64,000 bases of DNA from Zhouia amylolytica. GTDB taxonomy: Bacteria; Bacteroidota; Bacteroidia; Flavobacteriales; Flavobacteriaceae. Shown here one piece after another: positions 16,563 through 25,573 of this stretch. The DNA is taken from the NCBI RefSeq assembly GCF_900116365.1, contig NZ_FPAG01000002.1, forward strand, positions 1-64,000, in the 5' to 3' direction. Numbering within the stretch: position 1 is the stretch's first letter; each line of letters begins with the position of its first letter. The position numbers were made by a program, and so were the translations under genes. The notes beneath the pieces were generated by a model. That model worked only from the letters and a program-made list of their open reading frames with translations. It had not been told where the DNA came from and made no database searches.

Positions 16563-17108
16563 ATGAAGTTTGAAGTTGGTGATTTAGTGGAGGTATTGGA
16601 TGACGCTATTAAAGGAAAAGTGATAGCCGTACAAAATGACAATATTACAATAGAGACGGACGAGGGATTTGAAATAAGTCTAAAGGCAGGTGAGCTTATA
16701 AAGTTGAGTGAAGATTCTTATACCGTTTCCAATATTGAGGCTTTTCGGGCTCTGAACGAAAAGGAAGTTCAAAAAAGGAAACCTGTGAGGGTAAATAAAA
16801 GAGAAAAGCAACAACCTCCCATGGAGGTAGATCTTCATATTCATCAATTAACTTCTTCTACCAAGGGACTTACCAATCACGATATGTTGACCCTGCAGTT
16901 GGAAACTGCCAAACGACAATTAGAATTTGCCATCAGGAAGCGCATTCAGCGCATTGTTTTCATTCATGGGGTAGGTGAAGGAGTTCTTCGTACGGAGTTA
17001 GCTTATTTATTTGGCAGGTATAATAATATCAGTTATTATGATGCTGATTACCAAAAATACGGATTAGGAGCTACAGAAGTTTATATCTTCCAGAACACTA
17101 CGGATTAA
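16563..17108 (+). CDS. Smr domain-containing protein (DUF2027-like N-terminus)
   Basis: A 181-residue protein. Residues 1-55 form a KOW/SH3-like barrel (FEVGDLVEVLDDAIKGKV). Residues about 88-178 form an Smr domain with the two hallmarks VDLHIHQL (LDLHG-like) and HGVGEGVLRTEL. Smr domains are nucleases or nucleic-acid binders, as in MutS2 and in ribosome-rescue factors such as SmrB. In E. coli-type enzymes the second motif is needed for cleavage, and it is intact here. The physiological substrate is not known. Its last 11 bases overlap the convergent lipoprotein gene. Confidence 0.87.
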   Translation: MKFEVGDLVEVLDDAIKGKVIAVQNDNITIETDEGFEISLKAGELIKLSEDSYTVSNIEAFRALNEKEVQKRKPVRVNKREKQQPPMEVDLHIHQLTSSTKGLTNHDMLTLQLETAKRQLEFAIRKRIQRIVFIHGVGEGVLRTELAYLFGRYNNISYYDADYQKYGLGATEVYIFQNTTD

Positions 17109-18021
17109 ATGTGGGTGTGAATTCATCTACTTTTTCCCAACTTCCTCCATAGGTGCCATACAAATAGTTATCTACATCAAACTTAATCTCCTGGTTTTGA
17201 TTTTCTAATTTAAAACCGTCGATCAAACTAATTTGATTGGTATATCTAAAGGAATAATCGTGAGGTCTGTATTGATTAATAACATTTTCTATAGCTGACT
17301 CTGTGGTTAAATAGGCAGGTACTTCTTCACCGTTTATTAATACTACATCATTTCCAGGTGCTAAATCTCCATTAGCATCCTCATTTCTTGTTAATACACC
17401 ATCGCCATCGTCATCAGGATCTAAATAGTCAGGAGTGCCATCACCGTCAGTATCACGATATACATCACCTACTTTTACTGCTTCCGTACTTGTTAAAACA
17501 TTATCACCATCATCATCAATATCCTTATAATCAGGAATACCGTCACCATCTGTGTCTGTTGATAATTCAGGATTTGAGACATCAAACCCTTCTTCTTCTG
17601 CACTTATTCCATCTTCGTCGTCTTCTTCAAGGGTATTCTGAATTTGTATAGTACCTGATGGGGCAGTCCATTCCTCAATAACCGTAGGTTCAATTGGGGG
17701 AATGGAGTTACAGAAATAATTTGATCCGGACACGCTGTTATTAAAAATTCGATAAACAACTCTGTTCGAAGTATTATTTATAGTGAATTCTTGAACTTGA
17801 TCTGTGTTCGTTAAAATATCTTCATCAGTATCTATTTCTATGATCAAGGCTTCCTTGTTTTGATTTGCCAACTCATAAAAAACGTAATTGTTACATAATT
17901 GAACGGTTGAATCATCAAAATTTATGTCTTCTGTAATGAATTCGCCATCACTACAAGAGGTTATTACGATTCCTGTTAATATAGAAAAAATAGCAATGGC
18001 CAGAGGGAATCTAAGTGTCAT
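17098..18021 (-). CDS. Lipoprotein with thrombospondin type 3-like calcium repeats
   Basis: About 307 residues from the ATG at 18021, giving a signal peptide with the lipobox VITSC. Residues about 40-130 are a beta-rich domain. Then come acidic repeats of the DTDGDGIPDYKD and DPDDDGDGVLT type, four to five in a row, which bind calcium in thrombospondin type 3 repeats. A C-terminal domain includes the segment NQYRPHDYSFRY. It is probably displayed on the outer membrane. ATG codons at 18045 and 18063 are alternatives; the promoter box at 18052-18059 rules out 18063. Its 3' end overlaps the Smr gene. Confidence 0.78.
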   Translation of the reverse strand: MTLRFPLAIAIFSILTGIVITSCSDGEFITEDINFDDSTVQLCNNYVFYELANQNKEALIIEIDTDEDILTNTDQVQEFTINNTSNRVVYRIFNNSVSGSNYFCNSIPPIEPTVIEEWTAPSGTIQIQNTLEEDDEDGISAEEEGFDVSNPELSTDTDGDGIPDYKDIDDDGDNVLTSTEAVKVGDVYRDTDGDGTPDYLDPDDDGDGVLTRNEDANGDLAPGNDVVLINGEEVPAYLTTESAIENVINQYRPHDYSFRYTNQISLIDGFKLENQNQEIKFDVDNYLYGTYGGSWEKVDEFTPTFNP

Positions 18022-18051
18022 AGTATAGTTGTTCAGAATTTTCATCAGCAA

Positions 18052-18059
18052 CAAAAGTA
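18052..18059 (-). promoter_or_regulatory. TAnnTTTG -7 box for the calcium-repeat lipoprotein
   Basis: On the minus strand this reads TACTTTTG. It ends 30 bases before the ATG at 18021 and six bases before the one at 18045. Confidence 0.5.
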
Positions 18060-18112
18060 ACATTTTAAGGAATATTTATAACGTAATTGATTGCTAATAA
18101 TTTTGTAATAAT

Positions 18113-18120
18113 TAATTTTG
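18113..18120 (+). promoter_or_regulatory. TAnnTTTG -7 box for the cysteine desulfurase
   Basis: TAATTTTG matches the consensus and ends six bases before the ATG at 18127. It makes the upstream TTG start of the same frame unlikely and implies a very short leader. Confidence 0.5.
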
Positions 18121-18126
18121 GCCACT

Positions 18127-19275
18127 ATGGAAAAGGTATATTTAGATAGTGCAGCAACCACTCAAGTGAGAGATGAAGTGATTGCTAAAATACAAGACTG
18201 TCTCGTTAACTGTTACGGGAATCCTTCTTCAACCCATAGTTTTGGAAGGGCAGCTAAGACTCGTGTAGAACAAGCACGAAAAACCATAGCCAAGCAACTA
18301 AATGCTAAACCGTCTGAAATTATTTTCACCTCTGGAGGAACAGAGGCAGATAATATGATTTTAAGATGTGCTGTAAGGGATTTAGGGATTCAAAAGCTGA
18401 TTACTTCAAAAATAGAGCACCATGCTGTATTACATACTGCTGAGGAAATTGCCAGGGAGTATGGATTAATTTTACAGTTTGTTGAACTTGATGAAGAAGG
18501 TTCGCCAAGATTGGATCATTTAGAGGCGTTGCTTAAGGCAGATGATTCTAAGAAACTTGTGAGTTTGATGCATGTGAATAACGAAATCGGTAATATGATA
18601 GATATCGATGCGTTTGCTCAGGTGTGTAAAGATCATGGAGCGGTATTTCATTCAGACACAGTTCAATCTGTTGGTCATTGGGAATGGGATGTTCAGAAAA
18701 CTCAGATTGATTTCTTAACGGCCGCGGCACACAAATTCCATGGGCCGAAAGGTGTTGGTTTTGCCTACATTAGAAAAGACTCAGGTTTGAGACCTTTTAT
18801 TTTTGGTGGTGGTCAGGAGCGAGGTTCACGTGCAGGAACGGAATCTCTTCATAATATCGTTGGACTTGAAGAAGCTTTTACCCTGGCATATGAACATCTT
18901 GAGGAAGAGCGTAAATATGTTTCTGAATTAAAATCTCATTTTATTAAGAGGTTAAAGGAAGCATTGCCAGATGTTAAGTTTAATGGAAATTCAGCTGTTG
19001 AAGGTAAAAGTACCTATACTCTGGTGAATACCTGTTTACCTTTTTCAGCGGAGAAGGCGCAGCTATTATTGTTTCAATTAGACATGAAAGGGATAGCATG
19101 TTCTAAAGGAAGCGCTTGTCAGAGTGGTAGCAGTGCGGGCTCGCATGTACTTAGAGAAGTTCTTTCTGAAGAGGATCTACAAAAACCTTCGCTACGTTTT
19201 TCATTTTCTATGTTCAATACCAAAGAGGAGCTGGATTATGTTGTTGAGGTATTGAAAGAGTATGCGCATAGCTAG
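18127..19275 (+). CDS. Cysteine desulfurase, NifS/IscS family
   Basis: A 382-residue class V PLP enzyme that removes sulfur from cysteine for iron-sulfur clusters or tRNA thiolation. Features are the N-terminal YLDSAATTQV, TSGGTEADNM, the histidine pair in IEHHAVLH, the PLP lysine at about K203 in AAAHKFHGPKG, and the persulfide cysteine at about C331 in SACQSGS. It resembles the NifS/IscS group rather than SufS. There is no isc or suf operon here, so its acceptor is unknown. A strong terminator follows. Confidence 0.93.
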   Translation: MEKVYLDSAATTQVRDEVIAKIQDCLVNCYGNPSSTHSFGRAAKTRVEQARKTIAKQLNAKPSEIIFTSGGTEADNMILRCAVRDLGIQKLITSKIEHHAVLHTAEEIAREYGLILQFVELDEEGSPRLDHLEALLKADDSKKLVSLMHVNNEIGNMIDIDAFAQVCKDHGAVFHSDTVQSVGHWEWDVQKTQIDFLTAAAHKFHGPKGVGFAYIRKDSGLRPFIFGGGQERGSRAGTESLHNIVGLEEAFTLAYEHLEEERKYVSELKSHFIKRLKEALPDVKFNGNSAVEGKSTYTLVNTCLPFSAEKAQLLLFQLDMKGIACSKGSACQSGSSAGSHVLREVLSEEDLQKPSLRFSFSMFNTKEELDYVVEVLKEYAHS

Positions 19276-19306
19276 TCAATAAATTTAATAATATAAAAAA
19301 TCGCAG

Positions 19307-19333
19307 AGCGAAGACGAATGTCTTCGCTTTTTG
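19307..19333 (+). terminator. Intrinsic terminator after the cysteine desulfurase
   Basis: AGCGAAGAC, a GAAT loop and GTCTTCGCT form a nine-base-pair stem followed by TTTTTG. Confidence 0.9.
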
Positions 19334-19437
19334 TTTTTAAGAGCGCTGGTGTTTTAGGGTGTTCCGTCAACCGGCTATGATGACCCTTTTAATTGATTTT
19401 AGGAGTTATGATGATCAAGAAGGGTATTATTAGCTGT

Positions 19438-19492
19438 TTTATCCATACACTATTCATACATTATCCATACTCTATCTATACTTTATCCATAC
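19438..19492. repeat. Five-unit 11-bp direct tandem repeat
   Basis: Five consecutive 11-base units follow the pattern TTTATCCATAC: TTTATCCATAC, ACTATTCATAC, ATTATCCATAC, TCTATCTATAC and TTTATCCATAC. The last seven bases ATCCATAC or a close variant are the most constant. The array sits in the 350-base gap between the cysteine desulfurase terminator and the DUF302 gene. The rest of that gap (19334-19437 and 19493-19687) shows no gene. Confidence 0.85.
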
Positions 19493-19687
19493 TTTAGCAC
19501 CGGGCCTAGACATCTTTTGGTATGGAGTAACTGTAATGTATTTACTCTGAGGGATTCCTCTTCAAATGGACAAGGGAAGTATGATTTTCAGGCTTACGCA
19601 GAGACACCATGATTCGCATAGACAGGCGTAACTTTTGTTATTTAAAAGTGCTAACAGGCTAGAAGGGAATAGAAATTAGTTCTTGAG

Positions 19688-20077
19688 TTAAACTGATGAA
19701 ATCGCTTTGATTAGTTTATTTTGAACCTCAGAGGCTATTTCTTCCAGCTTGTCATTTTTTACAGCACTCATTGATTCGATAGGGTTGACCACTGCAACTT
19801 CAATATTTTTATTGTCTTGATCAATTATGATGACATTGCACGGAAGTAGTACCCCGATTTTATCTTCATTTTGAATGGCTTTATGAGCAAAATTTGGGTT
19901 GCAAGCCCCAAGGATTTTGTATTTTTTAAAATCAACGTCAAGTTTCTTTTTAAAAGTTTCTTTAACATCGATTTCAGTTAAAATTCCGAATCCTTCATTT
20001 TTTAATGCTTCTGTAACCAGGTCGATTACTTCATCGAATTCTTTTCCTTTTACTATGGTATTTGTGTAGTATCCCAT
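19688..20077 (-). CDS. DUF302 domain-containing protein
   Basis: A 129-residue cytoplasmic protein. The pattern MGYYTNTIVKGKEFDEVIDL, then LNEGFGILTEIDVKETF-like strand, GACNPNFAHKAIQ and GVLLPCNVIIIDQ is that of DUF302. The conserved cysteines in LGACNP and LLPCNV are present. DUF302 folds have been solved, but their role is not settled. It has its own TAnnTTTG box. Confidence 0.9.
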   Translation of the reverse strand: MGYYTNTIVKGKEFDEVIDLVTEALKNEGFGILTEIDVKETFKKKLDVDFKKYKILGACNPNFAHKAIQNEDKIGVLLPCNVIIIDQDNKNIEVAVVNPIESMSAVKNDKLEEIASEVQNKLIKAISSV

Positions 20078-20081
20078 AATC

Positions 20082-20089
20082 CAAATTTA
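20082..20089 (-). promoter_or_regulatory. TAnnTTTG -7 box for the DUF302 gene
   Basis: On the minus strand this reads TAAATTTG and ends four bases before the ATG at 20077. A TTG (minus strand) lies about 16 bases further upstream, close to the expected -33 spacing. Confidence 0.5.
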
Positions 20090-20275
20090 AATTGTCAATT
20101 AAAAACAAGCTTGGTAAGGAATCGAGTGGGGGCACAATGATAGCTGATATCACTGTGGTGTAAAAGTATTAATAAATAGGCTATCAAATAAAGGATTTTA
20201 GATAAAGCCTAAAAATGTCCTGTGAACTACATCTGTATTTGACCTGGTTCATTAGGTATGAATAAAAAAAAGATT

Positions 20276-20911
20276 CTAATGTCTGTCGTAAGGGAACTTT
20301 CTGGCAGCTTTTTTCATCATAGTCTCAATAATAGCGATGGTGTTTTTACCAGATTTCCGTGTTATGGTATTTTCATATTTCCAGATAAGTTTACCTGTTG
20401 CTCCATCACTTACTTTGATTGCTATTTTGCCATAATCTGACTTTCCGGTAATAAAGGACATAAAATCATATGAAGTAGACACGCCTTCGGAAATAAGGGC
20501 ACTTATTCTAAGATTACCATTGATAATACCATCCACCCCTAATATTTCAGCTAGTTCTTTAGTAGTGTAGATGTCGAGATTTTCATAGGTTATCCCGTTT
20601 TTTTCAAGAATTGCATTGGTGTTTTTTACGTTTTGGAAGCTAACACTAAAGTTCTTTCGCTTTTTACGTTTTAGAAAATAAGTTTCTAATGCATTTTGCA
20701 CTGCGTAGGCTTCTTTTTCTTTAAGGCTAGCTGACTCTTCTGGTGTTAAATCATCGAAGTCAGTTATTTCTAAAAGGGTATCAAAGGGCAAGATTGCAAG
20801 AACTTTGTGGTCTTTGCTCAGATTTTCAAAAGTAGCACTCTGATATATCGTTTTTTGAGCACACACCGTTGTAGAAATTACAAAAATAAATACGTAAAAA
20901 AATGTTTTCAA
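20276..20911 (-). CDS. Secreted protein of unknown function
   Basis: A 211-residue exported protein with a signal peptide ending at TVCAQ. The body starts with KVLAILPFDTLLEI and later has the segment KELAEILGVDGIINGNLRIS, a pattern seen in periplasmic CsgG/GNA1162-like lipoprotein folds where a small ligand site or assembly role is proposed. The C-terminus has SDGATGKLIWKYENT, also typical of that fold. There is no lipobox. I give this as a fold impression only. The 198 bases upstream of its neighbour at 20077 hold nothing I can name. Confidence 0.65.
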   Translation of the reverse strand: MKTFFYVFIFVISTTVCAQKTIYQSATFENLSKDHKVLAILPFDTLLEITDFDDLTPEESASLKEKEAYAVQNALETYFLKRKKRKNFSVSFQNVKNTNAILEKNGITYENLDIYTTKELAEILGVDGIINGNLRISALISEGVSTSYDFMSFITGKSDYGKIAIKVSDGATGKLIWKYENTITRKSGKNTIAIIETMMKKAARKFPYDRH

Positions 20912-21004
20912 GAGTTCTATTGTTTTTAAAAGTCTGCAATTCAGGCAGCGAAGCTACTATATCTTTTTATTAAATCCTGTTAATTAGCTATTAAATTTTA
21001 GTCA

Positions 21005-22693
21005 TCATTCTTTTCTGAAGAAGGTGCCCTCCAGTGTGGTCGAATTTCCGGCATTATCGGTAACTTCAATAACCAGTTCATGTTTTGTTCCTTCAAGTTT
21101 CAGGTCGCTGAAATCGTAGGTAAGCAAGTTTTTCTTGTATTCGTATTCTGTTAAAATCCATTTTCCATCAATACTTGCTTTATAGTCTTTTATTCCGCTA
21201 AGATCATCGTAGATTTTGATTTTCAGGTACCGATAATTGGAAAGCCATTGTCCTTCTTTAAAATTATTGGGAATGATTCTGGGTGCAAGGCTGTCTCTAA
21301 CCACTTTAAATTTACCCAGGTTTCGTGTTCTTGTACTTAACGTATTGCCCTTTCGATAGGTTGTTTGATAACCAGGCTGTCCATTTTTATCGAGATTTAC
21401 GATAATTAAATCACTTTTATCTGCATCCGGATGATTGCTGATGTCAAAACTTAGGGTATATGTTTTTCGCACCGGAATCTGGTCATTGTGAATGGAGATA
21501 ATGCCATTTTCTTCTTGTAAGTCAATAAAGAAGTTGTTGTAAAATGTATTTTGAGGAAAGAAAGCTTTGGCTTGTCCAATTTCATAGATATTATCTCTTC
21601 CGGCGATCAGGTAATGATCTGTTTGACTGTTTTCTGACTTATCTAAAACTTCCTGGTTTTTTCCTTCAATTGGGATCTTAATAAGGCTAATATTATTCTT
21701 GAAGTCTTTTACGGCTATTTCAACCATATAGTTCATTCCTTCTTTCACTTCGATGATGCCGTTATTAACCTTTTCATTGAAAATGCTTAACCTGGTATAA
21801 GGTTTTAAGAAGCATTGCTGTACTCTTTGTCCGTGAGTTGCATATCGCTCATAATCAATAAATGTATTGATATAGCGTGTTTCACTGAAAGAAAAGGTTT
21901 CGAAATCGTAACTGAAGTATGGGTTGCCATTAACTGTTAGATCGACGGCAAATACTCCATTCTTGTTATAGGTTTTATTTTGTCTGTCGTATGCGTTAAA
22001 TCCAAACCCTATATTTCCGTGAGCACTTATTTTATCAGCTAAAAAACTACCATCCGGTTGTTTTGTGTAATTTAACTTGATAGGGTTGTTGGATTGATTG
22101 ATGTTGCTTTTGTTGTCTAATGCATATCCGAAAAGTCCCAGGATTGTCGGTGGTTGATTATCTTCGACTTCCATTCCGAAATACATAGGGTTTATTGGCT
22201 TTTGTGAGGCGTCTCTTATTTCAAAGTGTAAATGTGGGCCTCCGCTACTACCTGAGTTACCACTATATCCAATTAATTCACCTTTATCTAATCTTAATTC
22301 TGAGGGTCTGGGAAAGGCTTCTACCTCATAAGATTGTTGGTTGTATTGAAGTTTTTTTACATAGGCTTCAATTTCGGGGGAGAATTTTTGCATATGCGCA
22401 TAAACGGATGTGTAACCGTTAGGATGTTGTATGTATACCGCTTTACCATATCCATAATGTTGTATTTTTATTCTTGAAATATAACCTTCCCCAATAGCAT
22501 GAACTGTTAATCCTTCTCGCCCCTGGGTTTTAATGTCTAATCCTGAATGAAAATGGTTGGATCGTAATTCTCCAAATGTCCCTGATAACAGGATGGGTAT
22601 ATCCAATGGGGACCTGAAGTAGCTTACAGGGTATTGGCGTTGGGCGAATAGAAATTGAGAAAATAATACAAATAGGGTAAGTGTTAAGCGCAT
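21005..22693 (-). CDS. M23 family peptidoglycan endopeptidase
   Basis: A 562-residue exported protein with a signal peptide ending near FLFAQ. The LytM/M23 domain lies at residues about 40-175, with zinc ligands H49 and D53 in HSGLDIKT and H154 and H156 in GGPHLHFEIRD. The long C-terminal part (residues about 180-562) is beta-rich, with Ig-like or CARDB-like strands and a last stretch ending in NAGNSTTLEGTF. It likely cuts peptide crosslinks in the cell wall during growth or division. It stands alone, divergent from the division cluster. Confidence 0.92.
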   Translation of the reverse strand: MRLTLTLFVLFSQFLFAQRQYPVSYFRSPLDIPILLSGTFGELRSNHFHSGLDIKTQGREGLTVHAIGEGYISRIKIQHYGYGKAVYIQHPNGYTSVYAHMQKFSPEIEAYVKKLQYNQQSYEVEAFPRPSELRLDKGELIGYSGNSGSSGGPHLHFEIRDASQKPINPMYFGMEVEDNQPPTILGLFGYALDNKSNINQSNNPIKLNYTKQPDGSFLADKISAHGNIGFGFNAYDRQNKTYNKNGVFAVDLTVNGNPYFSYDFETFSFSETRYINTFIDYERYATHGQRVQQCFLKPYTRLSIFNEKVNNGIIEVKEGMNYMVEIAVKDFKNNISLIKIPIEGKNQEVLDKSENSQTDHYLIAGRDNIYEIGQAKAFFPQNTFYNNFFIDLQEENGIISIHNDQIPVRKTYTLSFDISNHPDADKSDLIIVNLDKNGQPGYQTTYRKGNTLSTRTRNLGKFKVVRDSLAPRIIPNNFKEGQWLSNYRYLKIKIYDDLSGIKDYKASIDGKWILTEYEYKKNLLTYDFSDLKLEGTKHELVIEVTDNAGNSTTLEGTFFRKE

Positions 22694-22859
22694 AAGGTTT
22701 ATTATTAGGCAGCTAATTTAATTAAATGGGTGAATTCAAAAAAAACGAACGTGTTAAAACCTTAATTAGTTTATTTTAGTTAATAAAAAATTAGATTCTT
22801 ATTGCGAAGTATCAACAGGTATGTTAACTTTGTAAAGTTGTGTATTGAAATTTGTGTGC

Positions 22860-23150
22860 ATGAGTGAGCTTATCGAAATAGTTGATTCTCTTGAAAATAA
22901 GGTCAGTAAACTGCTCCATAAAATGGATGTTTTAAAGCAGGAAAATCAGTCTTTAAAAGAGGAATTGGCCATAGCAGAGAAATCGAAACACTCCCTACAG
23001 AGAACCATAATTGAGTGGGAGGAAAAATATAATTCGCTCAAAGTCGCAAGTTCAATGCTTGGCAGTAATGAACATAAAACTGAAACGAAACTTAAAATAA
23101 ATACTTTAATTCGGGAAATAGATCATTGTATTGCTCAGCTTTCCGAATAA
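22860..23150 (+). CDS. Coiled-coil protein, ZapB-like, upstream of zapA
   Basis: A 96-residue, mostly helical protein. It begins with MSELIEIVDSLENKVSKLL, and heptad-like spacing runs through residues 1-75, a single long coiled coil. The ATG at 22860 is chosen over the upstream one at 22845 because it begins the coiled coil. It lies 13 bases before zapA, so it is almost certainly a partner in cell division, comparable to ZapB by position and shape rather than by clear sequence similarity. Confidence 0.75.
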   Translation: MSELIEIVDSLENKVSKLLHKMDVLKQENQSLKEELAIAEKSKHSLQRTIIEWEEKYNSLKVASSMLGSNEHKTETKLKINTLIREIDHCIAQLSE

Positions 23151-23163
23151 CGTTCTAAGCATA

Positions 23164-23457
23164 ATGGATCAAAAACTTAAAATTAAGTTGACTATAGCAG
23201 ACAGAGTGTATCCTCTAACGATAGATCCAAGCCAGGAAGAAGGTTTGAGAAAGGCTGCAAAGAATATAGAAGACTTAATTAAAAAGTTTGAAAAGAATTA
23301 TGCCGTGCGTGACAAGCAAGATGTACTCGCCATGTGTGCATTACAATTTGCTTCTCAGCTGGAACAACAAAGTATCGATGAGGATAATGATAATGTTGAA
23401 GCTATAGATCGTTTAAAATCGCTAAATCAAATATTACTTCAGCATTTCAATTCATAA
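23164..23457 (+). CDS. zapA: Cell division protein ZapA
   Basis: A 97-residue protein that bundles FtsZ filaments. It has the ZapA head (LKIKLTIADRVYPLTIDPSQEEGLRKAAKNI, seen as two overlapping parts), followed by a C-terminal helix (VLAMCALQFASQLEQQSI) that forms the dimer coil. The ATG at 23164 opens the conserved MDQKLKIKL; the frame extends upstream into the previous gene and is not used. A 6S RNA and rny follow. Confidence 0.93.
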   Translation: MDQKLKIKLTIADRVYPLTIDPSQEEGLRKAAKNIEDLIKKFEKNYAVRDKQDVLAMCALQFASQLEQQSIDEDNDNVEAIDRLKSLNQILLQHFNS

Positions 23458-23485
23458 AAATGTTCTTTTAAATAAAAAGTATTGT

Positions 23486-23660
23486 TACTGCCTACATTGG
23501 AGATAATTTTTTTGACGAACTCAACACTATACAATTAAAAAAGGTGAGTTTCTGTTGTAAAAGCATGCCGTCCTAGTAACGGATCCTTGATCAGCGGGGT
23601 AGCCTTAAACCTGTTTTTCAGGAGTTTGTACAAAAACATTCCGATGTAGGCTTTTTTTTT
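23486..23660 (+). ncRNA. ssrS: 6S RNA (SsrS), probable
   Basis: The 200-base gap between zapA and rny holds a structured RNA of about 170 nt. Its ends pair: GCCTACATTGGA at 23490-23501 with TTCCGATGTAGGC at 23639-23651, about 12 base pairs including a G-U. A run of Ts then follows at 23652-23660, as a terminator. Inside, AACTCA/TGAGTT and ACCTG/CAGGA give further short stems with an open middle. The location between zapA and rny is where 6S RNA is annotated in many Flavobacteriia. The long single hairpin with an internal bulge is the 6S architecture that mimics an open promoter. Exact 5' end unknown. Confidence 0.72.
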
Positions 23661-23675
23661 AAACCAAAATTAAAG

Positions 23676-25241
23676 ATGGATAGCACGTTAACACTCGCAA
23701 TTATAGGCGTAGTAGGACTAGTATTAGGATTTGTAGTGGCAAAGATGATGGAGAAGAGCAATGCTTCAAAAACACTAAGCAATGCTAAAAAAGAGGCAAA
23801 TACTATTATTAAGGAAGCCACTACGGAAGGAGAAAGTATTAAAAAAGATAAAATACTTCAGGCCAAAGAAAAGTTTCTGGAATTAAAATCCGAGCATGAG
23901 AAAGTAATTATTTCCAAGGATAAAAAAATAGCAGAGGCGGAAAAGAGGGTCAGAGATAAAGAATCACAGGTGTCTAATGAGATCGCTAAGAATAAGAAGT
24001 TATCTGATGAGTTACAGCAGAAGTCAAATGATTATGATTACAGATTAAATCTTCTTGATAAAAGACAGGCTGAGGTAGAAAAGTTACATAAAAGTCAAGT
24101 AGAACAGCTAGAGGTAATCTCAGGTCTTTCTGCAGAGGATGCCAAGTCGCAATTAATGGAGTCTTTAAAATCAGAAGCTAAGAGCGATGCGATGACTTTC
24201 ATTCAGAACACCATGGAGGAGGCGAAGCTTACTGCTCAGCAAGAGGCTAAAAAAATTGTTGTAAATACGATACAACGTGTTGGGACGGAAGAAGCAATAG
24301 AAAATTGTGTTTCTGTATTCAACCTTGAGTCTGATGATGTTAAGGGAAGAATTATCGGTAGAGAGGGAAGAAATATCCGAGCCTTAGAATCTGCCACCGG
24401 TGTTGAGATTATAGTAGATGATACACCAGAAGCCATAATCCTTTCTTGTTTTGATTCTGTTAGAAGAGAGGTGGCGAGATTATCATTGCACCGATTGGTT
24501 ACGGATGGACGTATACATCCTGCGAGAATTGAAGAAGTTGTTAATAAAGTATCTAAACAAATCGAAGAAGAAATTATAGAGGTTGGTAAACGTACTGTAA
24601 TTGATCTTGGAATTCACGGATTGCATCCTGAATTAATCAAGGCCGTGGGTCGTATGAGATACCGTTCTTCTTATGGTCAAAACTTGTTGCAACACTCCAG
24701 AGAGGTTGCGAAGTTATGTGGTACTATGGCAGCGGAGCTTGGACTAAACCCTAAACTAGCGAAGAGAGCTGGTTTATTACACGACATAGGTAAGGTTCCG
24801 GAAAATGAAACTGAGGTGCCTCACGCTATTTTAGGTATGGAATGGGCTGAGAAATATGGAGAGAAACCTGACGTGTGTAATGCTATCGGAGCCCACCATG
24901 ATGAGATCGAAATGAAATCATTGATAGCTCCTATTGTTCAGGTTTGTGATGCTATTAGCGGAGCACGACCTGGTGCCAGAAGACAGATTTTAGATTCATA
25001 TATTCAACGTTTAAAAGAACTGGAGGAGACGGCCTTTGCTTTTAACGGTGTTAAAAAGGCCTATGCAATACAAGCAGGTAGGGAATTAAGAGTTATTGTA
25101 GAGAGTGAGAAGGTGTCTGATGATAAAGCTGCAGAACTTTCGTTTGAAATATCTCAAAAGATTCAAACTGATATGACCTATCCAGGACAAGTAAAAGTAA
25201 CGGTTATCAGAGAAACCAGAGCTGTGAATATAGCTAAATAA
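23676..25241 (+). CDS. rny: Ribonuclease Y
   Basis: A 521-residue endoribonuclease that starts mRNA decay. An N-terminal transmembrane helix ([19 protein letters not shown]) is followed by a coiled coil to about residue 200, then a KH RNA-binding domain ([15 protein letters not shown]) and an HD domain with LLHDIGK near residue 367. Full length for the family. It sits behind zapA and 6S RNA and has a strong terminator after it. In Bacteroidota it is expected to act at the inner membrane. Confidence 0.96.
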   Translation: MDSTLTLAIIGVVGLVLGFVVAKMMEKSNASKTLSNAKKEANTIIKEATTEGESIKKDKILQAKEKFLELKSEHEKVIISKDKKIAEAEKRVRDKESQVSNEIAKNKKLSDELQQKSNDYDYRLNLLDKRQAEVEKLHKSQVEQLEVISGLSAEDAKSQLMESLKSEAKSDAMTFIQNTMEEAKLTAQQEAKKIVVNTIQRVGTEEAIENCVSVFNLESDDVKGRIIGREGRNIRALESATGVEIIVDDTPEAIILSCFDSVRREVARLSLHRLVTDGRIHPARIEEVVNKVSKQIEEEIIEVGKRTVIDLGIHGLHPELIKAVGRMRYRSSYGQNLLQHSREVAKLCGTMAAELGLNPKLAKRAGLLHDIGKVPENETEVPHAILGMEWAEKYGEKPDVCNAIGAHHDEIEMKSLIAPIVQVCDAISGARPGARRQILDSYIQRLKELEETAFAFNGVKKAYAIQAGRELRVIVESEKVSDDKAAELSFEISQKIQTDMTYPGQVKVTVIRETRAVNIAK

Positions 25242-25280
25242 CAAGAGGGTTTTTATTTATAACCATTAAAAAAATAACGG

Positions 25281-25311
25281 AAAAAGCATCGAATCATCGA
25301 TGCTTTTTTTT
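25281..25311 (+). terminator. Intrinsic terminator after rny
   Basis: GCATCGA, ATCA loop and TCGATGC, flanked by As and followed by seven to eight Ts. From here to 25573 is an intergenic region with no gene. Confidence 0.88.
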
Positions 25312-25573
25312 GTATAATATCTTTCCTATAACCTTTTTTGATATCAAAACAATGGCTGGATTTTAAGTGTCGAGCTATTTTTTAAATACAGCTTATCTAA
25401 TAGTTGTTTATCAATGATTATTGGTTTGTGTATTTTCTTTATCAACCAGTAAGTAAATATTTTTTTAAAGCGATGGTGTACGTTAGTTGTTCGTATTGAT
25501 ATTGGTAGATTCGTTTGTAATAATTAAAAAATTTAGTTAAAAGAATAACAAATGCTAAGTATTTGGTATATTC

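Noticed and set aside
17388-17651. A histidine-rich 87-residue open frame on the plus strand
   Set aside because: It is the antisense of the aspartate-rich calcium repeats; ATC/ATG-rich reverse complement of Asp codons produces histidines. The lipoprotein on the minus strand explains it.
19438-19492. The 11-bp array as a CRISPR
   Set aside because: There are no unique spacers; the units are back to back, too short for CRISPR repeats, and no cas genes are nearby.
19334-19687. A structured RNA such as RNase P or a transfer RNA in the gap
   Set aside because: I found no conserved RNase P core, no T-loop sequence and no acceptor-stem pairing; only the tandem repeat stands out.
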